This document shows positions 14,259 to 16,462 of a DNA stretch of 16,462 nt, piece by piece. The stretch comes from Tardiphaga sp. GTDB lineage: Bacteria; Pseudomonadota; Alphaproteobacteria; Rhizobiales; Xanthobacteraceae. The stretch lies in NCBI GenBank assembly GCA_014377915.1, contig JACMOT010000259.1:1-16462 (forward strand), read 5' to 3'. The position numbers and the translations under genes are program-made. A model generated the notes under the pieces. That model did not search any database. It worked only from the letters and a program-made list of their open reading frames with translations, and was not told the origin of the DNA. Each line of letters begins with the position of its first letter. Position 1 is the first letter of the stretch.

Positions 14259-14452
14259 CTCTTTTCGTCCTTTAACGTCGTGCGACACGCGAATTTGGCG
14301 CGCACGATCAGGTCAATCTGTCATTAGGGCCGGATGGCTGCGTTTGCAGCCTCGGGGCCGGAAAGCGCCGAAACAGAACCACATCATGACCGGTGAGTTC
14401 CGGCCGTGTCGAGTTTAATTCCAATCAGCCGGAACGGGCGGCCCGGCCGTTA

Positions 14453-16462
<2,010 letters not shown>

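Noticed and set aside
14397..14435. 8-bp inverted repeat after carB as a terminator
   Set aside because: The 23-nt loop and absence of a T-run make termination unlikely.

Overview
The window looks like chromosomal DNA of a high-GC alphaproteobacterium, most likely a Bradyrhizobium/Rhodopseudomonas relative (Nitrobacteraceae). Four things point there: the gene families, two TGC-rich-regulated phasins, an encoded-CCA tRNA-His with no templated G-1 and with A73, and dispersed palindromes built around GATGGGTTTCGC / GTAGGATGGGT of the kind common in Bradyrhizobium. This assignment rests on recall, not on a search.

Left part (1-6900): a long multi-PAS sensor histidine kinase runs leftward off the window and stops at its H-box. 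It faces two PHA-granule phasin genes, each behind TTGCA/TGCAA-type sites. After the second phasin come a terminator, tRNA-His(GTG), a small hypothetical protein, a leftward membrane-anchored SGNH hydrolase, a small two-helix membrane protein and an orphan ParA-type ATPase with its own terminator.

Middle (6941-10440): a decayed small membrane-protein gene carries two apparent 1-nt frameshifts. A compact divergent copper module follows: CsoR-type repressor, a palindromic operator overlapping the csoR start codon, and a P1B-1 Cu+-exporting ATPase that has YHS and heavy-metal-binding domains instead of HMA domains. A dispersed palindromic repeat runs into the 3' end of the ATPase gene and supplies its stop codon. 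Beyond it lie a leftward terminator and a 46-codon ORF with a perfect Shine-Dalgarno sequence.

Right part (10440-16462): a conserved housekeeping block contains a LysR regulator directly behind trxB (thioredoxin reductase), a divergent Lrp/AsnC regulator followed by a second copy of the dispersed repeat, a DoxX-family membrane protein, greA, and the 3' two-thirds of carB running off the right edge.

Most of the window is ordinary core genome. I see no clear new defence, mobile or biosynthetic system. The points most worth a second look are the frameshifted gene at 6958-7238, the repeat-derived end of the copper ATPase, the small ORF at 10328, the long perfect inverted repeats at 3500-3526 and 4371-4392, and the shared TGC-rich boxes before the two phasin genes.
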